Assembly (NCBI RefSeq): GCF_007829335.1
Contig: NZ_VIWO01000007.1
Span: forward strand, 124,001 to 188,000
Reading direction: 5' to 3'
DNA length: 64,000 bases
Source: Chitinophaga polysaccharea
Lineage (GTDB): Bacteria; Bacteroidota; Bacteroidia; Chitinophagales; Chitinophagaceae
Positions 8,367 through 17,226 of the stretch are shown here, one piece after another. Within the stretch, counting starts at the first letter, position 1, and each line of letters opens with the position of its first letter. The position numbers were made by a program, and so were the translations under genes. Below the pieces are notes generated by a model. The model was not told the origin of the DNA, did no database searches, and saw nothing but the letters and a program-made list of their open reading frames with translations.

Positions 8367-9453
8367 TTGTTACGCTGATAAGCAGGCATTTGCCGATAAT
8401 TTCCTGCAATATCGTTTCTTTTTCCATGAGCCGCTGCAGAAGTACCAGTTGGTTTTTAGCGCGGTCATAGTTGTGTTTTGGATGTTTAATGGGATAGTAT
8501 ACATCACCGTTCAGGTAATCGGTAAGGAATCTTATTCCCTGCATGTAGATCATGAACTTCCCGGCAAAGAACAGCTGTTCTTTTTCTACTTTGGTTAAAG
8601 TACCGCCAATCTCTTCGAGATACCCCTGCATGAGGGCCTCGTAGTATTCTTCGCGGATAACGATCTGGCTGAAATCTTTTTCTTCTTCAGAAACGGGGCA
8701 AACATAGGTGCGTACCATGTCGCCGAGGTCTGAGATGATTTTTCCGGGCATCAGGGTATCCAGGTCACACACACAAATACCTTCATAAGTATCCTTGTTG
8801 AGCAATACGTTATTGATTTTGGTATCGTGGTGCATCAGATGGTCCCTGAAATCGGGATTTGTTTTCAGTTGTTCATACGTTACAGCGATGTCAGAATAGC
8901 GGAGGAATTCTTCAATCATCTCTTCTGCTGCAGCTTTCCTGTCTTCCTTAGCGGTGCGGATAGCATCCTGGAAGGCGCTGTACCGCAAGGTAAGGTTGTG
9001 AAAGTTTGGAATAGAAGCTTTAAACGGCTTCAGGTCAATTCCCGAAAGGTAACTGGCGAGGCGGCCAAACTGTTTGGCTGCTTCATACGCCTGCTTTGGG
9101 TTGTCGGCCTGGTCTACCGTTACGGAATCCGCAATAAAAGGGATCATTCTCCAGTATTCGTTGTCAATTACAAAGAGCTCTTCCCCGTTAACCGTGGGGA
9201 TCGGCGTAATAAACAGATAGCCGGGATGATGAACTGCCAGGAAATCCGCTGCCATTCTCTGGTTAGCGGCGATCACTCCTGGTTCCTTAAATACGCTTAC
9301 ATTGATTTTCTGTAAAACATACTTACTGCCGTCCTGCTTTTTTTCCAGCAAAAAAGTGTTGTTGATGTGTCCTGATCCAAATCTTCGGACATTTAATCCT
9401 TCAGGCTCCAATCCGAAAGCCTGAAGGATCCTTGTGTTTGGTTTTATTTCCAT
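8356..9453 (-). CDS. APH-fold sugar kinase, N-acetylhexosamine 1-kinase-like
   Basis: Member of the aminoglycoside-phosphotransferase fold, 365 aa. The ATP-side N-lobe contains GSGHINNTFLLE and YVLQKIN. The Brenner-type catalytic loop is HHDTKINNVL, with D210 as probable base and N214/N215 nearby, and CDLDTLMPG (D230/D232) binds Mg. The gene overlaps the upstream nucleotidyltransferase by 10 nt, and a kinase plus a sugar-1-phosphate nucleotidyltransferase suggests salvage of a free sugar to a nucleotide sugar. N-acetylhexosamine is the best guess from the NahK-like architecture; an antibiotic-modifying role is unlikely in this context. The exact substrate is an inference. Confidence 0.75.
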   Translation of the reverse strand: MEIKPNTRILQAFGLEPEGLNVRRFGSGHINNTFLLEKKQDGSKYVLQKINVSVFKEPGVIAANQRMAADFLAVHHPGYLFITPIPTVNGEELFVIDNEYWRMIPFIADSVTVDQADNPKQAYEAAKQFGRLASYLSGIDLKPFKASIPNFHNLTLRYSAFQDAIRTAKEDRKAAAEEMIEEFLRYSDIAVTYEQLKTNPDFRDHLMHHDTKINNVLLNKDTYEGICVCDLDTLMPGKIISDLGDMVRTYVCPVSEEEKDFSQIVIREEYYEALMQGYLEEIGGTLTKVEKEQLFFAGKFMIYMQGIRFLTDYLNGDVYYPIKHPKHNYDRAKNQLVLLQRLMEKETILQEIIGKCLLISVTSEQ

Positions 9454-10346
9454 AAATTGTCTGGATATTCTCCCTTCTTAACCAGCTCGGATAGACTGGC
9501 CTGCACGCCGGGTGCATCTTCTTTGTAAGTAACACCAAACCATTTTGCACTGGTAGGTAATACTTTTACTTCGCCTTTACTGCGACGGATAAATTCATCA
9601 GCTACAATCGGAATAAAGAATTCTGACTTAGGATTACTGATGTTCTTATCCAGGAATTCGGTGAATAAGTCCTGGCTCAGCTGAAACACGCTGGGATGGA
9701 ATCCCCAGAAGTTCATTGAAACCGGTGTATTGGCTGCCAGCGGGTGTTTGCCACCGTCAGCGTCTTCATACACGATTTGATCACCGTCTTTGTATATTTT
9801 AGTTCTTTCGTTGATAGCTGTGAGGTTCTGCGTAGCGCCTACTTCGCAAACGCCGCGGGATACAGAGCCATGTTCACTGATAGTTTTGCCCAGTTCATAC
9901 CCTACCACGCTGTATACATCTGGCTTACAGTCATTTTTCAGGAAAGCCGCCATTTTCACAAAAGAGTCGGTACCATAGAAGTCATCCGCGTTGATTACGG
10001 CAAATGGCTCATTGATGGCATTCTTTGCACAAAGGATAGCATGAGCGGTACCCCATGGCTTAGTCCTGTCGGCAGGAATGGTGTGGTTACCTACAAATGC
10101 ATCCATTTCCTGGAATACATAATCCACCTCTACACGGCCTTTCAGCTTAGGTTCAAAGATTTCTTTGAATTCCGCTGCAAAGTTTTCACGGATGATGAAC
10201 ACAATTTTCCCAAAGCCGGCGCTGATAGCGTCGTAAATAGAATAATCAATGATAGTTTCTCCGCTGGGGCCAAATTGCTGGATTTGCTTCAAACTGCCAT
10301 AACGACTGGCCATTCCGGCCGCCAAAATCAATAAAGTCGGTTGCAT
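9444..10346 (-). CDS. Sugar-phosphate nucleotidyltransferase
   Basis: NTP-transferase (GT-A-like) fold enzyme of 300 aa that would attach a nucleotide to a sugar 1-phosphate. It begins with the signature LILAAGMASRYGSLKQ (residues 6-21); the metal-binding region is FAVINADDFYG near residue 120. It is co-transcribed with the downstream kinase (10-nt overlap) and divergent from a GH29 fucosidase at 10477, so both operons may serve use of fucosylated or amino-sugar glycans. UTP/UDP-HexNAc specificity is possible but not readable from the sequence. ATG at 10346. Confidence 0.8.
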   Translation of the reverse strand: MQPTLLILAAGMASRYGSLKQIQQFGPSGETIIDYSIYDAISAGFGKIVFIIRENFAAEFKEIFEPKLKGRVEVDYVFQEMDAFVGNHTIPADRTKPWGTAHAILCAKNAINEPFAVINADDFYGTDSFVKMAAFLKNDCKPDVYSVVGYELGKTISEHGSVSRGVCEVGATQNLTAINERTKIYKDGDQIVYEDADGGKHPLAANTPVSMNFWGFHPSVFQLSQDLFTEFLDKNISNPKSEFFIPIVADEFIRRSKGEVKVLPTSAKWFGVTYKEDAPGVQASLSELVKKGEYPDNLWK

Positions 10347-10476
10347 TTTGCTGATATTAGTTTTATAATTGACAACTATTTACCTAAAATAACGGCGTTA
10401 AATTTAATCATTAAAACTATTTTCACACTTTCTTTTTGTGTAGAACACGTATTTTAAAGATTAATTAAACCGAACA

Positions 10477-11817
10477 ATGAAGAGATTACTAGTGCTGGGA
10501 GTCCTTGCCACACAGCTTTTTACCGCTGCCAGTGCGCAGGAAAAAACAAGTCCTGAAGAGATCAAAGAAAAAATGCAGTGGTTTGCCGATGCCAAACTGG
10601 GCATTTTCATCCACTGGGGCATCTATTCTGTAAACGGAATCGATGAATCCTGGTCATTCCACAACAAAAAAATCTCTTATCCCGATTACATGCGGCAGCT
10701 GAAAGGCTTTACCGCCAGTAATTATGACCCGCAGGCCTGGGCCGATCTTATCAAGGAGTCTGGCGCCCGTTATGCAGTCATGACCACCAAACACCACGAC
10801 GGGGTAGCCCTGTGGGACAGTAAATACAGTAAACTGAATGTTGCTAAGAGCACGCCAGCCAAAAGGGACGTGCTCACTCCCTTTTTTGCAGCCTTGCGGC
10901 GCGATAGTATCAAATGTGGGGCCTATTTTTCCCTCATCGACTGGAGTTACCCGGATTATCCACAGTTTTTGAAAGACAGCAATCGCTATGATATCAAAGC
11001 ACAGCCCGAAAGATGGAAGAAGTTCCTCGGGTTTTACGAAGGCCAGATGGCGGAAGTAATGAACAAATTCAACCCCGACCTGTGGTGGTTTGACGGTGAC
11101 TGGGAACATTCTGCCGAAGAATGGGAAGCCCCTAAAATGCGCAAAATGCTCACCGATCATAATCCTAATACAATTATCAACGGGCGTTTACAAGGGTATG
11201 GCGACTATGACACCCCGGAACAGAACTTCCCCGTTACCCGTCCGCATTTCCATTGGTGGGAGCTTTGTATGACCATCAACAACAACTGGGGATGGCAACC
11301 ACAGGACACCAACTGGAAAACACCCTATGAAATCATCACCATCTTCGCGGATGCCGTGGCCAATGGCGGTAACCTGCTGCTGGACATAGGTCCCCGCGCC
11401 GACGGCAGCATCCCCGATGAAGAAGTACACCTGCTCAAAGAACTGGGCGCCTGGAATAAACGCAATGGAGAAGCCATTTTCAACACCATTGGCGGTATTC
11501 CGCAAGGACATTTCTATGGCCCTACCACCCTGTCGAAAGATTCTACCACCCTTTACCTGTTCCTTGCCTCTAAAACCAGCGGGCCGATCATGGTGAAAGG
11601 ATTATCCAATAAAATTGAAAGCATCACCGTATTGGGCAATAATACCCCGCTGTCGCACAAGATAGTAGGTAAGATCTCCTGGAGCCCGGTACCAGGGCTG
11701 GTATACATTGATGTACCGGAACAGGTGCAGGATAAGTACGTGACTGTACTGAAAGTGAAGCTGGACAAAGCCGTGAAGCTATACAGGGGGAAAGGTGGTT
11801 TCCTCACCAACGAATAA
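10477..11817 (+). CDS. Secreted alpha-L-fucosidase, GH29
   Basis: Glycoside hydrolase releasing L-fucose from glycans, 446 aa. A signal peptide (residues 1-20, cut after AASA, before QEK) sends it to the periplasm or beyond. GH29 hallmarks include KLGIFIHWGIYSV (residues 40-52), TTKHHDGVALWDS and the nucleophile region PDLWWFDGDW, with D206 the likely catalytic nucleophile. WELCMTINNNWGW and LLLDIGPRADGSIP are typical of the family. The C-terminal 90 residues look like a small beta domain. A PLP-enzyme gene starts 2 nt after its stop. No SusCD pair adjoins it, so it is not in a canonical polysaccharide utilization locus. Confidence 0.93.
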   Translation: MKRLLVLGVLATQLFTAASAQEKTSPEEIKEKMQWFADAKLGIFIHWGIYSVNGIDESWSFHNKKISYPDYMRQLKGFTASNYDPQAWADLIKESGARYAVMTTKHHDGVALWDSKYSKLNVAKSTPAKRDVLTPFFAALRRDSIKCGAYFSLIDWSYPDYPQFLKDSNRYDIKAQPERWKKFLGFYEGQMAEVMNKFNPDLWWFDGDWEHSAEEWEAPKMRKMLTDHNPNTIINGRLQGYGDYDTPEQNFPVTRPHFHWWELCMTINNNWGWQPQDTNWKTPYEIITIFADAVANGGNLLLDIGPRADGSIPDEEVHLLKELGAWNKRNGEAIFNTIGGIPQGHFYGPTTLSKDSTTLYLFLASKTSGPIMVKGLSNKIESITVLGNNTPLSHKIVGKISWSPVPGLVYIDVPEQVQDKYVTVLKVKLDKAVKLYRGKGGFLTNE

Positions 11818-11819
11818 CT

Positions 11820-12713
11820 ATGCTGCATTATAGCAACATCACCTTAACATCTATACACACTGCATGGCTGCCGGAGCATATCTCCGCAGCCATGTTGCGT
11901 TTAGATCAGCTCCACCCGGAGATATCCGGCAATAAATGGTTTAAATTAAAACATAATATACAGGCTGCACTGGCCGATCACTGCGCCGGTATACTCACCT
12001 TTGGAGGCGCGTACTCCAATCATATTGCAGCTACGGCGGTAGCCTGTAAAGAAGCCGGTATTACCTGTATTGGCATTATACGCGGAGAAGAGCACCATGC
12101 ATCCGGGAACCATACCCTGCAAACAGCCACTGCCAACGGTATGGAGCTGATATTCGTAAGCCGGGAAGATTACCGGAACGGCACTGCACTGGATACTTAT
12201 GCTTCCCTGTTCCCCGACTATCACCTGGTTCCGGAAGGCGGGCACAACCCGTTGGGCGCCAAGGGTTGTGAAGAAATCCTGTCTATTCTCCCTACTACCC
12301 ACTATACACATATACTTTGCGCTGTAGGTACCGGCACCACACTGGCCGGGCTGATCAACAGCGCCAGCCTGCAACAGCAGGTGGTCGGAATCCCTGTACT
12401 AAAAGGCGCGCAATACCTGGAAAGCGAGGTGAACGACCTGCTAAAACCCGGCCCCTGTCCGGTCTGGACCCTGTTACACGACTTCCATGAAGGTGGTTAT
12501 GCCAGGAAATCGCCCGCCCTCATAGATTTTATCAATAGCTTTTATCAGGAAGCAGGCATTCCAACAGATATTATTTATACCGGTAAACTGGTAAAGGCAT
12601 TTCAGCAATTGGCCCTGCAAGGCTATTTCCCGGACAACAGCCAGGTATTGCTGGTACATACCGGCGGGCTGCAAGGCAATCTTTCCCTCCCTCCCGGCGT
12701 TTTAACCTTTTAA
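11820..12713 (+). CDS. PLP-dependent ACC deaminase / D-cysteine desulfhydrase family protein
   Basis: Fold-type II PLP enzyme of 297 aa. The PLP lysine is K39 in EISGNKWFKLKHNI. FGGAYSNHIAATA, VPEGGHNPLGAKG and AVGTGTTLAGL form the cofactor phosphate and ring contacts. Relatives act on 1-aminocyclopropane-1-carboxylate or D-cysteine; at the sequence level those activities cannot be separated, and many bacterial homologues are D-cysteine desulfhydrases. It starts 2 nt after the fucosidase stop and is probably co-transcribed, though no functional link is obvious. Confidence 0.82.
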   Translation: MLHYSNITLTSIHTAWLPEHISAAMLRLDQLHPEISGNKWFKLKHNIQAALADHCAGILTFGGAYSNHIAATAVACKEAGITCIGIIRGEEHHASGNHTLQTATANGMELIFVSREDYRNGTALDTYASLFPDYHLVPEGGHNPLGAKGCEEILSILPTTHYTHILCAVGTGTTLAGLINSASLQQQVVGIPVLKGAQYLESEVNDLLKPGPCPVWTLLHDFHEGGYARKSPALIDFINSFYQEAGIPTDIIYTGKLVKAFQQLALQGYFPDNSQVLLVHTGGLQGNLSLPPGVLTF

Positions 12714-12742
12714 AAACTGTTCATTATATTTGAACGGTAGTG

Positions 12743-12750
12743 TATTTTTG
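12743..12750 (+). promoter_or_regulatory. -7 box upstream of the small secreted protein
   Basis: TATTTTTG fits TAnnTTTG and lies 28 nt before ATG 12779. It overlaps the alternative GTG at 12740, so the transcript would exclude that start. No good -33 element is visible. Confidence 0.5.
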
Positions 12751-12778
12751 CCAACTTAAAGAGCTCGGAATAATCAGT

Positions 12779-13510
12779 ATGAAGCAAATTGTGCGTATAA
12801 CTTTTGTTATTGGAATATTTTTATTGACGGCATTTACAGGGAAAGCACAGGAACAAACCTATGTTCCGCCCGTACTGCCCAACTTCGTGGCTACCATTAA
12901 AACCGGTAAAATACAACTGGACTGGATCTCCGGCTTTACGCAAGTCAAAGAAATCGGTATTCAGCGGTCGCTCGACAGCGTACTGAATTTTAATACCATC
13001 GGGTATGCCAGCTATCCTACCCAAACAAGGAATGCTTACCTTGATAACAGGCCCCTGCCCGGCACCAACTACTACCGCCTGTTTATTTTATTCACCAATG
13101 GGCGTTATATGTATAGTAAAACGGTACTGGCCCTATCAGATAGCAGTATCCGCGCAGACCAGAAACTCCAGTACGCCGATATCAAGGATGCCGCCAAAGG
13201 CCTCAGAGGCAAAGAGCAGGAAAACAAAGAGCCTGAGAGAATACAGTGGCACCCATCAAATTATATTTATACCACCGCAGATGGCAATGTGAATATCAAA
13301 TTACCAGATGCCCCGGAGAAAAAATATACCGTAAAGTTTTATGAGGCAAACGGAGCCTTCCTCTTTGATATACCAGAAGTGAAAGGGCCTTTCCTCATCC
13401 TGGAAAAGGCGATTTTCCTGCATGCAGGCTGGTTCAATTTTGAAATATTTGAGAATGGAAAGGTGTTAGAGAAGTGGAATTTGTTTATTCCGTTGAACTA
13501 TAAGATGTAG
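12779..13510 (+). CDS. Secreted hypothetical protein with fibronectin III-like segment
   Basis: I do not recognise a named family. The 243-aa protein (ATG 12779) starts with a clear signal peptide, KQIVRITFVIGIFLLTAF, cut near GKAQ. Residues about 30-110 (ATIKTGKIQLDW...NYYRLFILFTNGRYMYSKTV) read like a fibronectin III-type beta sandwich, as seen in Bacteroidota surface proteins just before sorting domains, but no type IX sorting signal follows. The C-terminal 90 residues are beta-rich. It follows the fucosidase/PLP pair by 65 nt but has its own -7 box. Confidence 0.6.
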   Translation: MKQIVRITFVIGIFLLTAFTGKAQEQTYVPPVLPNFVATIKTGKIQLDWISGFTQVKEIGIQRSLDSVLNFNTIGYASYPTQTRNAYLDNRPLPGTNYYRLFILFTNGRYMYSKTVLALSDSSIRADQKLQYADIKDAAKGLRGKEQENKEPERIQWHPSNYIYTTADGNVNIKLPDAPEKKYTVKFYEANGAFLFDIPEVKGPFLILEKAIFLHAGWFNFEIFENGKVLEKWNLFIPLNYKM

Positions 13511-13521
13511 ACGTTACGTCT

Positions 13522-14226
13522 CTACACCATCTCCGCTTCAAACACTTCTCCAAAGTGCTTGCTCAGCTTAGCTTTCACCTCTTCCATACTTACTGCATGT
13601 CCTACTTCTTTATCGAGTGACGCTACTTGTTTATCGGCAATACCACAAGCAATGATATTATTGAAATAATCCATGAGGGTATTAACGTTGAGAGCAAAGC
13701 CATGCATGGTTACCCAGCGACTGCAACGTACGCCCATCGCGCATATTTTACGGGCTTGGGCTTTATCCTGCGGATCCAGCCATACGCCGGTTTCTCCTTT
13801 AGAGCGGTCGCCGGTAACACCGTATTCTGCCAGGGTACGGATAATCACCTCTTCCAGGCAACGCAGGTATTTGCCGATGTCGGTAAAAAAATGTTCCAGG
13901 TCCAGGATGGGATAACCTACTATCTGGCCAGGTCCGTGGAAGGTGATGTCGCCGCCCCGGTTGGTAGGCACGAAGTCGATACCTTCTTCCTGCAACTGTT
14001 GTTCGGATACCAGCAAGTTTTCGATATGCCCGCTTTTACCGATGGTATACACCGGTGGATGTTCGCAAAACAGCAGGTAGTGGGTAGTAGGCGCTGGCTG
14101 CCCGGCGGGGGTAGTTGATTTCAACTGCACATTTTCTTTCAATAGCTGCTCCTGGTAGTCCCAGGCGGCCTGGTAACCAATGGTGCCAAGGTCTTTTACT
14201 ACAATCTGTTGTTTTGCTTTTTCCAT
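13522..14226 (-). CDS. lipB: Octanoyl-[ACP]:protein N-octanoyltransferase
   Basis: Transfers octanoate from ACP to lipoyl domains, the first step of lipoate synthesis. With start ATG 14226 it has 234 aa. The LipB signature is RGGDITFHGPGQIVGYP (residues 90-106); the catalytic pair is K160 (RKICAMGVR) and C194 (IIACGIADK). An in-frame longer start at 14286 lies upstream of a -7 box (14253-14260) and would not be transcribed from it. The gene is convergent with the small secreted protein, 11 nt away, and divergent from the RluD-type gene. Confidence 0.93.
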   Translation of the reverse strand: MEKAKQQIVVKDLGTIGYQAAWDYQEQLLKENVQLKSTTPAGQPAPTTHYLLFCEHPPVYTIGKSGHIENLLVSEQQLQEEGIDFVPTNRGGDITFHGPGQIVGYPILDLEHFFTDIGKYLRCLEEVIIRTLAEYGVTGDRSKGETGVWLDPQDKAQARKICAMGVRCSRWVTMHGFALNVNTLMDYFNNIIACGIADKQVASLDKEVGHAVSMEEVKAKLSKHFGEVFEAEMV

Positions 14227-14252
14227 GATCGTACTGGTTCTTTTTCGCTGCG

Positions 14253-14260
14253 CAAAGGTA
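14253..14260 (-). promoter_or_regulatory. -7 box of lipB
   Basis: TACCTTTG on the minus strand, with TTC 20 nt upstream, fits the Bacteroidota promoter pattern and lies 26 nt before the lipB ATG. It decides the lipB start. Confidence 0.6.
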
Positions 14261-14320
14261 CGCCAATTCGGCGTGATCCCGAACATTTGACGAGGGGCTG
14301 CTAAACTGGCAACTAAACTT

Positions 14321-14328
14321 TACCTTTG
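14321..14328 (+). promoter_or_regulatory. -7 box of the RluD-type gene
   Basis: TACCTTTG sits 15 nt before ATG 14344. The predicted transcript start falls after the alternative TTG at 14326, so ATG 14344 is preferred. Confidence 0.6.
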
Positions 14329-14343
14329 CAAAAAATAATATTA

Positions 14344-15417
14344 ATGGCTGAAGAACTGCTGGAATTGGAAGATGAGCTGGATAATGGCGATGGCAGTGAG
14401 GAATTATATGAGAAAATTAATATGGTGGTGGACAAAGGTCAGGAGCCCCTCCGTATCGATAAATTCCTTACAAACCGCATTGAAGGCGCTACCCGCAACA
14501 AGGTACAACAAGCCTTGGATGGTGAGATGGTATTGGTAAACGATAAACCCGTTAAAGCCAATTACAAAATCCGGCCACTGGACAGGATTGTGGTATTTTC
14601 CAACCGGAATCCGGAGAACAACGACATTATTCCGCAAGAGTTACCGCTGAACATAGTATACGAAGATGAAGATGTGATGGTGATTGATAAACCGGCCGGC
14701 CTGGTAGTACATCCTGGTTGTGGTAACCGCGATGGTACCCTGGTAAACGGCTTGTCGTGGTACCTGGGGGATAAAACACAGGTGACGGAGCCAGAAATTC
14801 CCCGCTTCGGATTGGTGCATCGGATCGATAAAAATACCAGCGGGTTACTGGTCATTGCCAAATCGTCTAAAGCCATGAACGATCTGGCCAAGCAATTCTT
14901 TGACCATAGCGTACATCGCCGTTATATAGCGCTGGTATGGGGCGATTTTGAAGAAGATGAAGGAACCGTAGTAGCTCACGTAGGCCGCCACCAACGGTTA
15001 CGGAAAATCATGGATGCATATCCCGATGGTGAATATGGTAAAGAAGCCATTACCCATTACCGGGTGCTGGAACGCTTCAACTATGTGAGCCTGGTAGAAT
15101 GCAGACTGGAAACCGGCCGTACTCACCAGATCCGTGTGCACATGCAACATATCGGCCACTCTCTCTTCAACGATGAAACCTATGGTGGGAATCGTATTGT
15201 AAAGGGCACCGTATATACGAAGTACAAACAGTTTATCGATAACTGCTTCGATATTATGCCCCGCCATGCCCTGCATGCGCAACAGCTGGGATTCATACAT
15301 CCACGTACCCGTCAGCAAATGCATTTCGAAAGCCCATTGCCGGCCGATTTTACCAGCGTGCTGGAGAAATGGAAAAGATATATCTCTGCCAGGCCACTGA
15401 GAGATGAAGAAAGCTGA
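14344..15417 (+). CDS. rluD: RluD-type 23S rRNA pseudouridine synthase
   Basis: RNA-modifying enzyme of 357 aa. An N-terminal S4 RNA-binding domain covers residues 35-85 (LRIDKFLTNRIEGATRNKVQQ). The catalytic domain has the signature GLVHRIDKNTSGLLVIAK with catalytic D162, and ETGRTHQIRVHMQHIGH near residue 255. The acidic N-terminus (EELLELEDELDNGDG) is an extra compared with E. coli RluD. Family membership (RluA/C/D) is certain; RluD is the most likely member because of the S4 domain and architecture, but the exact target uridines are inferred. It is followed by a strong terminator. Confidence 0.87.
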   Translation: MAEELLELEDELDNGDGSEELYEKINMVVDKGQEPLRIDKFLTNRIEGATRNKVQQALDGEMVLVNDKPVKANYKIRPLDRIVVFSNRNPENNDIIPQELPLNIVYEDEDVMVIDKPAGLVVHPGCGNRDGTLVNGLSWYLGDKTQVTEPEIPRFGLVHRIDKNTSGLLVIAKSSKAMNDLAKQFFDHSVHRRYIALVWGDFEEDEGTVVAHVGRHQRLRKIMDAYPDGEYGKEAITHYRVLERFNYVSLVECRLETGRTHQIRVHMQHIGHSLFNDETYGGNRIVKGTVYTKYKQFIDNCFDIMPRHALHAQQLGFIHPRTRQQMHFESPLPADFTSVLEKWKRYISARPLRDEES

Positions 15418-15445
15418 GCAGATTAATACCCTGTGAATAGATACG

Positions 15446-15490
15446 ATTGGGAGAAGAAAATGTAATAATCATTTTCTTCTCCCAATTTTA
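15446..15490 (+). terminator. Terminator after the RluD-type gene
   Basis: A 17-bp perfect stem (15446-15462 with 15470-15486) around a 7-nt AT loop, followed by TTTTATTATT. Confidence 0.9.
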
Positions 15491-15549
15491 TTATTAAAAA
15501 TATTCTACATGTTTTATATTATCTTAGCGGTAATTACCCATGTCAATAC

Positions 15550-17226
15550 ATGAGAAGCCAAAGATCCATTTCCGTTCGTATCTTATACCTGATGCTTGTG
15601 CTGGCTGCCTGTTGCCTGCTCCCCGAAACCACCGCCGCACAGGGTAAAACCCCGTTTACCGTATCTTCTACCTGCGTAAATGATACTTCCTTTTTCCAAA
15701 TCAATACCCCGGCGGGAATTGATTCCGTAAAATGGTATTTCGGTGATCCGGCATCCGGACCAAAAGATTCGGCTGTTAATATCCGCGGAGCTTTCCATAT
15801 TTATACTGCTATCGGCACTTACAACGATACGCTCATTGCGTGGCGGCAGGGTGTACCTGATACCACCATACAACCTATTACCATCGTAACACCGGTGATT
15901 TTCGACCTGGGGCCGCAGGACATCACCTTATGTGAGGGTTCCACCATGACGCTCAGTGCACCGGTAATACCCGGCGCCACCTACCTGTGGCAGGATGGCT
16001 CTACCGGCAGCAGCATTCTTGTAGACACTTCTGCTACTTATAAAGTAAAAATCAACGGATGTCCGAACCCCGATTCGGTCAATATTTTTTATACGCCCAT
16101 TCCCAAAATAGACCTGGGTAAAGACCTGGTGCTTTGCACCGGCGAAAACATCACCCTGGACGCTACTGCCCAGAACTGTACCTACCTGTGGAATACCGGT
16201 AATACAGAGCCTACGCAGCCTGTAACCACTTCCGGTACTTATCATGTAGATGTATTTCCGAAAGGTTGCGCTATGATGTCGGCCCAGGTTACCATTACCT
16301 TTACCGGCGCCCCTTATCCTTTTTCGCTGGGGCCCGATACTTTATTATGCCCGGGCGAATCTATTACGATAGCGCCAAAGATCCCGGAAGCTACCAAATG
16401 GGAATGGAGTACCGGTGCCACTACGCCGTCTGTTACGATTAATCAAACCACCAATCTATGGGCGCTGGTAGAAATAAACCATACCTGCAGCGTAATAGAT
16501 ACTATTTTCATCAACTACAATCGCCTGAAGAAGCTGAACCTGGGCAACGATACGACCATTTGTAAAGGGAATTTCCTGGTGTTGACAGCCGATTTTGGCA
16601 ATGGAGTTTATCGTTGGCAGGATGGATCAGACCAGGCCACCTATTATGTGACCAAACCAGGTTACTACTATGTACATGCCAAGATAGGCCGCTGTGAGTC
16701 GTTCGACAGTATTTCAGTAGCGTTCGACGATACCCTGCGGGTGAACCTGGGTCCGGATACATTGCTTTGTAAAAATGAAGTGTACCAATTGCATGCTACC
16801 GACGCCGGCGGCAGTATTTTCAAGTGGCAAGACAGTACCAGCACCCCCATGTACACGGTGACCAGACCAGGTATATATGCCATGGTAGCGTATAACAGCT
16901 GTGGCAAGTCAGTTGATTCTGTAACAGTCACGTATCACGATTGCATCTGCCAGTTATTTTTCCCTACCGCCTTCACACCTAACGGCGATGGCCGGAACGA
17001 CTTTTTCCGGCCCATTTATCGTTGTCCTATCTACGATTATACCATCAGCATTTACAACCGCTGGGGAGAGCGGGTATTCTATACCACCGACCCACAGGTG
17101 GGCTGGAACGGGAAGGTCAACGGGAAAACAGCAGATGTAGCCACCTATGTATGGATTGTGGACTACAAAGAAACAGATACGCGATTACCCGTGCATAAAA
17201 CGGGTACTATTACGCTGCTGAACTAA
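15550..17226 (+). CDS. Secreted PKD/repeat protein with type IX secretion type B C-terminal domain
   Basis: Cell-surface or released protein of 558 aa. A signal peptide (residues 1-30) is followed by a PKD-like domain (about 36-112, with VKWYFGDPASG). Five repeats of roughly 70-80 residues run from about 118 to 470, each opening with a motif like LGPDTLLCPGES and carrying a W-x-D/T-G segment. The C-terminal 85 residues (FFPTAFTPNGDGRNDFFRP, IYNRWGERVF, GWNGKVNGK) are the gliding-motility-associated C-terminal domain, which is the type B signal for the type IX secretion system. Binding or adhesion is likely; the ligand is unknown. Its stop abuts that of the convergent gene at 17227. Confidence 0.85.
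   Translation: MRSQRSISVRILYLMLVLAACCLLPETTAAQGKTPFTVSSTCVNDTSFFQINTPAGIDSVKWYFGDPASGPKDSAVNIRGAFHIYTAIGTYNDTLIAWRQGVPDTTIQPITIVTPVIFDLGPQDITLCEGSTMTLSAPVIPGATYLWQDGSTGSSILVDTSATYKVKINGCPNPDSVNIFYTPIPKIDLGKDLVLCTGENITLDATAQNCTYLWNTGNTEPTQPVTTSGTYHVDVFPKGCAMMSAQVTITFTGAPYPFSLGPDTLLCPGESITIAPKIPEATKWEWSTGATTPSVTINQTTNLWALVEINHTCSVIDTIFINYNRLKKLNLGNDTTICKGNFLVLTADFGNGVYRWQDGSDQATYYVTKPGYYYVHAKIGRCESFDSISVAFDDTLRVNLGPDTLLCKNEVYQLHATDAGGSIFKWQDSTSTPMYTVTRPGIYAMVAYNSCGKSVDSVTVTYHDCICQLFFPTAFTPNGDGRNDFFRPIYRCPIYDYTISIYNRWGERVFYTTDPQVGWNGKVNGKTADVATYVWIVDYKETDTRLPVHKTGTITLLN

Noticed and set aside
8356-9453. Aminoglycoside resistance gene
   Set aside because: The APH fold is shared with sugar kinases; overlap with a sugar nucleotidyltransferase gene makes a metabolic kinase far more likely.
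12740-12778. GTG start for the small secreted protein
   Set aside because: It overlaps the -7 box and hides the signal peptide; ATG 12779 fits both.
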